DNA from: Nissolia schottii
Lineage: Eukaryota > Streptophyta > Magnoliopsida > Fabales > Fabaceae
DNA: 64,000 bases
Assembly (NCBI GenBank): GCA_003254905.1
Contig: QANU01018855.1
Coordinates: 34,612-98,611, forward strand
Direction: 5' to 3'
This document shows positions 58,390 through 64,000 of the stretch, piece after piece (the first letter of the stretch is position 1; each line of letters begins with the position of its first letter). The notes under the pieces were generated by a model. That model had not been told where the DNA came from. It ran no database searches and saw only the letters and a list, made by a program, of their open reading frames with translations. Position numbers and translations under genes: made by a program.

Positions 58390-61300
58390 ATGACTCAATC
58401 AATGTCCCAAACCCAATCACCGAAGCCTCTGGAATCTCGCCACTCCTCCACCATAGATTCGTGCATCTTCCAGCTCCGAACATGGAACCCTTTCACCCCT
58501 CTCAACAACAAGCGCCCTTGCCTCTCCGATCGCGCTACAGCGTCGTTTTCCTCCATCGATATTTCCAAGCTCAGCCTCCTCGACGATGACACTACAACCA
58601 CCGCCGCCGCCGTTTCGGCTAAACCCTTCAAGGTGCCAACCAGTTTCCGCTTAATCGCCCGGAAGCGACGGCGAAGGGGAGGATCCCGGTCGGTTTCCGG
58701 CCGGAGCAGCGACCGGAGCGGGACGCGCGGCTGCTGCTCCGTTGGGGCGTCGGCGGCGCACGGGACGTGCTCCGATTTTCCGGTGGCGATGGGGACGGAC
58801 TCCAGCGGGGAGCTGTTCGGGAACGGCGGCGACGCGAATTGGGCGTCGGACGTGAGCGAGGCGAGGAGGGAGAGGGCGGAGCGGGAGAGGGACGGCGGCG
58901 GTAGCGGCGGTGGCAGCGGGAGTGGGGAGAAGGAGAACGTTGGGTTTGGAGGGGTGATTGGTGGGTGTTCTGATGGGAATGGTGGGAACGAATCTGGGTA
59001 TGGGAGTGAACCTGGGTACCGTGGAGACGCTGAGTTTGGGTATGGTGATGAGTTTGATGAGGAAGAGGATGATCCCAGGTTGAGATTGCTGTTCTGGGGG
59101 GACCAAATTGGAGGTAAAGTTTTCTTTTTTCTGTTTTGGATTAGATAATCAGATTTACAATGTTGGTTGCTTCAACTGATTGGTTACTTGTTTTTCATGT
59201 TCCAGCATTGAGAATATTAAAAGAAAAGAAAAACTAGGTTTTGGGGAAAGCTTTATCTTGAGCTAACCTAATTGGAGCCAGATTAGTTCTGATCATACTT
59301 GAGTATTAATTTTGATAAAAAATAGGATTAAGGGAACTTGTTAAGGGACCTAAAGTGGACTGTTTTGAGCTTTCCAACAATGTCAGTGCAGTGAAGACTT
59401 AAAAATTTAACTTTTTTTTAATAAAAACTTGAACTTGCTAGCAAAACCCTTAAAAAAAAGTATGATTTGATTCTTTCTGTTAAGCGGCGGTATCTAGATT
59501 CTAGAGTATTGGTAGCATAGATTAAAAGAAAACTGTGTTTAGATACGGTATTACTAATCTACTACTCATAGGGAATGGATCGTCTTTGTCAGATGGCCTT
59601 GTTATGTATACTATTGATTCAAAAAGTGTGATCCATACCTGACCCGACCTAGGGCATGAGAGAATCCATTCCCCTACTTATATGCTTCGAGCAGAGGAGG
59701 TAGCCCATTTAGATAATGTGAGCATGGTTGATGCATTAGATAAGTAGATTTTGGTTCCTCGAATTTGGTTACGCTGTTGTGATGTAATATGTTTTCTTTC
59801 TCACGTTTCTGGTGTTGAATGCGTTAGAGTTTAGAACTTTCTAGTTATCATTGCTGTTATTGATTGTATCAGTTGATCACCAATTTGGCAATTTGCTTGT
59901 GTGGTGACTTTTTTAGTAGTAGGTACTAGGTGGGTTGGAAAGAGTTTGTGTTTGGAACTTTTGAAATGGGAAAATTTCTTTGGTTTATGAGCAAGTTTTT
60001 TTATTTTTTAAATAAACTTACTTGGCATTTTATTAGTTTAAGAGTTCGTTTCATTTACAAATTCTTTTGGTTGACTCCTTCCGTGGCTAGTGAATCCTTC
60101 CTGGTTTGATGGGGTTGGTAAATCGTCTCATGTGGAAGTGAAATGGATTCTATCCAATTCTGAATTTAATGTGTTCCAAACATTGGGTCAGAGAGTTTGT
60201 TGTTTCTCCTCCTACTTGGATGTGCTTTGAGCCTTTGATTTGTTTGAAGGTAGTACTGAGAATGTCATATATCTGTTACATATAGGTTTATTGTATTGTC
60301 TGAGGTTTTCAGTGTTGCTGTAATGCATCAGTAATCATCATCACTACTTAGTGATAATGTAGATGCTGTTTGGAGTGTATTGCTTCGGTTCCATCATGCT
60401 TTGTATTTTTGGAGTTTAGTGAAGCTTCTGGTTGGTATTGTTGGATAAAAAGTATTATATAATCTCCATCTCAGCTTATTACATGATCGAAGTTGCAACT
60501 TGTTGAGAAGACAATAACTATACAATCCACTACCTCAATCCTTTTTCCCTTTTCAACTGTGTAATGTTTTAGTATATGAATCTAAAAGATTGGGTCAATT
60601 CCCTTTGACAAGTCCCTTAATTTTCTTAAGTTTTAGACAAAGTTGATTCCCACTTTTTAGATACTCAGAAATGTGACATAGAAACATAATTGCAACTATA
60701 GGTTTGAGATTTCAGTGAGCACAAGTTGATGGATGGAACAACATAATTGTGTTGACAGTGTAGCAGTAAACTTGTGATTTGGCTGTAGCTGAGACCTGTG
60801 AGTAGGACTTAGTGTGGTAGTAGGCCATAGTGTGGTGATTATGGTGAATGTGAACATTCTTGATAGAGAATTATTTCTTAAACCGCTATTATGAAGTTGC
60901 ATGTTATATTGTGGCAGAACAACCGTTTTGAAAAGGCATTACTGTTTTGATAGTAACTTGTAGGGCAGGAAATGAATTTTTCTGAAGATGATGGTTTAAT
61001 CACTAAGATAAGGATAGATGAAAGGAACTTTTTAAGTAGGGAATGGATCACATTTACTAGAAATTTTGTTTTTGCTATTTCTACTGATTCCTGGTGACAA
61101 TTCGCTCTCCTGTTTGCCAACTAACTTAAACATTTTGAATGTCACTGTTCTATACCATGTGATGGAGGTTTAACTGGAACCTTATTTTACATATGCTTTG
61201 TTCATGTTGTCATTAATATCTGAAACTGTGATTCCCTGATAAACATTAGTGATTTTCTGTTGCTCGAGCCTGTGACACAAACCATATGTGCATAACTTGA

Positions 61301-61548
61301 AAGGCTCTATATTTAATTTTGTTCTTATCTTATTATATTTTTTTGTATTTCAGAAAAAATATTTTTTAAGCATTACTAAAGCCTTTGCTGCATATAAAAT
61401 GTTCCTGAGACTAACATGATCTTTCATTCCACCAGCTGTAGATTCTAAAATGGAGATGGTTAGAGAGAACACCTTGTTAGATCAAAAGTCACATCATAGA
61501 TGCCGGCGCAGGAAGCACGACTGTAGAATGGTGGATGCATTGAGGTAG
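58390..61548 (+). CDS. Plant protein of unknown function (basic, Gly-rich, acidic-tail two-exon gene)
   Basis: Exon 1 is 58390-59113 and exon 2 is 61436-61548, joined in phase across a GT-AG intron of 2.3 kb to give 278 residues. I do not recognise a named family. The N-terminal 70 residues are Ser/Thr-rich (DSCIFQLRTWNPFTPLNNKR looks conserved). A strongly basic run, RKRRRRGGSRS, near residue 91 could be a nuclear localisation signal. A Gly/Ser-rich low-complexity middle follows, then an acidic segment (DEFDEEEDDPRLRLLFWGDQ). Exon 2 adds a short basic end, HHRCRRRKHDCRMVDALR, with a pair of Cys. Conserved edges around a disordered middle suggest a real gene with a nuclear role, but that is inference. 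The ATG chosen is the first in the open frame. Confidence 0.8.
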
Positions 61549-63088
61549 CAATCACCTAAATCTGTGACTTATGCAACACAAACAAAATCCTATCTTCCAA
61601 TCCAACCAGGGACTGGCTTCTTTTGTGCATGAATCCCTTGACAGATGATGCTTCATTCCATCACCACCAGACCCATTTGCCCAATCACAATCAAAATCGT
61701 AAGCATTTCAACAATTGTGGAACTAAGACATAAGAGGTCGGGGTCATGCTGCTGCTGTAAAATTTTGTCCAAGTTTTGAAGTGATATGCTTGATGATTTT
61801 TGTGATTAGGAAAACTGCGTTGCTGTGTTGTCCAGATATATACAAGGACGGACGTGAATGGATATATTTTTTTTATCCTTTTTTCATATTATATGATCAT
61901 GATATGGGCAAATAACCCTCGGTTTCGCAAATTTTAACTAAATTCTTTTTTCATTAGATACGATTGGTCATATATGGATTAAAAGATGTTATTGTATGTA
62001 TATTTACTTTGGGTATTGCAACTTGAACAACAAAATTGGACAATGTATGAAAATATAATTAGTTGTGAGTGTCCATATAGAGTACAATAATTATGTGAGG
62101 TTTATGTATTTATATATCGTCTAATTTTATTGTTTAAGTAGCATTACCCATTAATATGAATTTAATTTCTATTTACTGTAACATTTTCATTTAATCAAGT
62201 TTTGGCTTAGATTGGTAAAACTTTTTGAGGGGTGTTTATACATTCAAAAAGTATAAGTCAATTTTTGTGTGTTTGATAAACAAAAAATAAATGTGCTTTT
62301 GGTGTTGAGGGTGCTCTTAAGAACTAGGATTGATAATTATTATTGTTTTTAGTATTTGTGTTTATTATAATAATTTTAGATATAAAATGTCACGTTTAAA
62401 ATATATTTATCAAATATTACTCACATAACTTTTGTTTGTTGAAAACTATTTTTTCATTTTTTACTAAATAATATTGTCATGACTTTTTTAGAGTAACTTT
62501 TAAAGAGTTAAAGAGTTGAGCAATTCGCTAAAAGTCATGGCATTAGCAAATCAAGCCTTTGTGATATGCATGACTTGAAGAAGTGTAATTTTTTTTTTTA
62601 CAAAATTTCACTATTAATATAGTTCATTCATTAAAATTTAAATCCTTTTTAATATTTTTTATATATATTTTAAGCAGTTGGTTTACGTGCAATTACTTGT
62701 TTAGTAAAAATTATCCCACTCTCGTGAATATTTATAATATTTAATGATCTCTTATAATACTTTTAATCAATTAAATGTTAGTGATTCTCAAGCTATTTCC
62801 GAACCATAGTTTGTTAAGAAACTAAGGACATGAACATTAAACACAACACAATATTGAAACACATTAACTTTAAAATTTTATAAGATATAAACACAACAGC
62901 CATGTATATAATTCAAAATTCATAATAATAAATAGATACTTTTACTAATGATAAACTGCTCATTATCAACGCTTTTAAACTTCGTTGGAAAAAGGAGAGT
63001 AGCATATACGACGTCGTAGAAATAGCTATCGCACAGTGTGCTGACGAAGGGGAAGAAGAAGATCGATCAGTGACCAAAAAAACAAGAA
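61549..63088. other. Spacer between the unknown gene and MZM1-like gene
   Basis: The left 300 bp is probably 3' untranslated region. The remainder is AT-rich promoter and spacer with no supported gene or paired transposon ends. Confidence 0.5.
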
Positions 63089-63332
63089 ATGGTGAAAGGT
63101 GAAGTTCTGACGGCGTACCGTTCACTCCTGAAGGCCACCCGCAAGACGTTCGCCGGCGACGCCCTGATGCTGAGGGAGTCCGCCGCGGAGGTCCGCAAGA
63201 AGTTCGAGGAGAACAGGAACGTCGCCTCCGATGCCGAGATCCAGAAGCTTCTAGAAGAAGCCGGCGAGGCCTCCCACTTCATCACCAACATGCTCGTCCA
63301 GGCACAACTCAACCCCGACGCTGGCACCTACG
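63089..63332 (+). CDS. MZM1: LYR-motif mitochondrial protein, MZM1-like, exon 1 (gene continues past the window)
   Basis: The first exon codes 81 residues plus one base: [20 protein letters not shown], then a helical, charged stretch ([20 protein letters not shown]), then [20 protein letters not shown]. It ends at a GT donor (TACG|GTCTCT). The AYR in the first helix is the LYR-type tripeptide of the small LYR superfamily, and the overall pattern matches MZM1 proteins. Family knowledge: MZM1/LYRM7 acts in the mitochondrial matrix as a chaperone for the Rieske Fe-S protein in complex III assembly, and in zinc homeostasis in yeast. The family is usually about 100-120 residues, so only a short second part is missing. 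It is GC-rich compared with the flanks. Confidence 0.9.
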
Positions 63333-64000
63333 GTCTCTCTTTCATTTTTTTTTTTTACGCTCACCACCTGTTTGTTAAAATGCGTTTTCATTTCGCCATT
63401 TGTTAAGAGTCTTTAATGGTCTTAGAAATTGCTAGCTCTGGTACTTAGCTTTGTTCAAATCTTTGTTAAAGCGGCGACTCGAAAATTCGAACCTGAACTC
63501 AGTAGAATTCACTTGGACTATTAGTGTGTTTCAACTTTGATTCAGTTTTGGAGGGCCAGAATTCACTTCTACAATGCTCAGAATTGATTTTGGAGTGCAG
63601 CCTACCGGCTTTCCTAACATACGCTAACTACTTTTGAATCGTCACAATATTTTATGACTGGTATTGTTATAGCACTCCAGGACTACCTGATCATTAGATT
63701 AGCCATGACAAGACTAGTTATTCATGGTTGTTAATAGTTACTGTTACTCTGTTATAACGGGACAGTGTGCTAGGACACGATGGAATGGTATGGAGTAGAA
63801 TGGAATGAATGTTCTGTTCCATTGTTTGGAAATTAGACGATGGAAAGGAGAGAGGTTTCCATTGTGTTGTTTGGAAGTATGGAATGGTAAGGATTTCATA
63901 CTATTTACTCTCATTCTACTCCATTCCACGCGAACTGTAAGGGAAAAAAAATAAGGGTATTGGGTATAATGGAGTGGGTATCATCCAATACCATCCATTC
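63333..64000 (+). other. Intron 1 of the MZM1-like gene with a GGAATGG-rich repeat
   Basis: This is intron sequence up to the window edge. From about 63778 it is packed with ATGGAATGG, CCATTC and GGTTTCCATTGTG words in both orientations. That looks like one end of a non-autonomous DNA transposon or foldback element whose far end lies outside the window. Confidence 0.5.

Noticed and set aside
58395-59106. Minus-strand open frames opposite the unknown gene
   Set aside because: Composition shadows of the GC-rich first exon; the plus frame has a proper splice donor and a matching second exon.

Overview
The window looks like nuclear DNA of a dicot, most likely a legume. It is AT-rich, its genes have many introns with plant-type splice sites, and it is crowded with plant transposons (gypsy and copia LTR pieces, hAT, MULE, Helitron, LINE, tRNA-derived and Au-type SINEs). 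The closest protein families I recognise are plant ones: BGLU11-type GH1 glucosidases, TST sugar transporters, DExH8/C3H31, EID1-like F-box and MZM1. The legume placement is inference. Every identification comes from reading the sequence; no database was searched.

Layout. 0-31 kb is a tandem beta-glucosidase (GH1) neighbourhood on the minus strand, heavily invaded by repeats. Copy A keeps only exons 1-3 (6498-7621) and is a pseudogene. Copy B has thirteen exons between 22558 and 12893 that splice in phase to a 527-residue enzyme. Two single-N gaps (9877 and 15582) sit exactly at the junctions of direct repeats. The 2030 bp on the two sides of the first N look identical, which is the signature of an unmerged contig overlap. 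The copies around the second N are related but diverged and each carries a version of exon 9, so copy B as assembled may be a chimera of two tandem paralogues. A 4 kb block left of copy A (369-6205) recurs at 26041-30140 with different later insertions.

The most unusual object is in intron 3 of copy B: a 2.25-kb hAT-like element (18866-21114, 8-bp target duplication GATAGGAT). It carries a captured piece of a tonoplast sugar transporter (TST/TMT) gene, and that piece was later split by a small copia element. Intron 3 of pseudogene A supplies the matching empty site.

31-47 kb is mainly repeat debris: LINE fragments, a hAT MITE, a 1.9-kb MULE-like element with a nested hAT-like element, and a decayed Helitron with helicase and OB-like parts and a recognisable 3' end. 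One intact single-exon gene stands in it, an EID1-like F-box gene (35899-35123, minus).

47-64 kb is a normal plus-strand gene stretch: a 14-exon DExH-box helicase with two CCCH zinc fingers (47979-56613, 1018 residues, one GC-AG intron), a two-exon gene of unknown function (58390-61548, 278 residues), and the first exon of an LYR-motif mitochondrial protein, MZM1-like (from 63089, running off the window). These genes are not functionally linked in any way the sequence shows.
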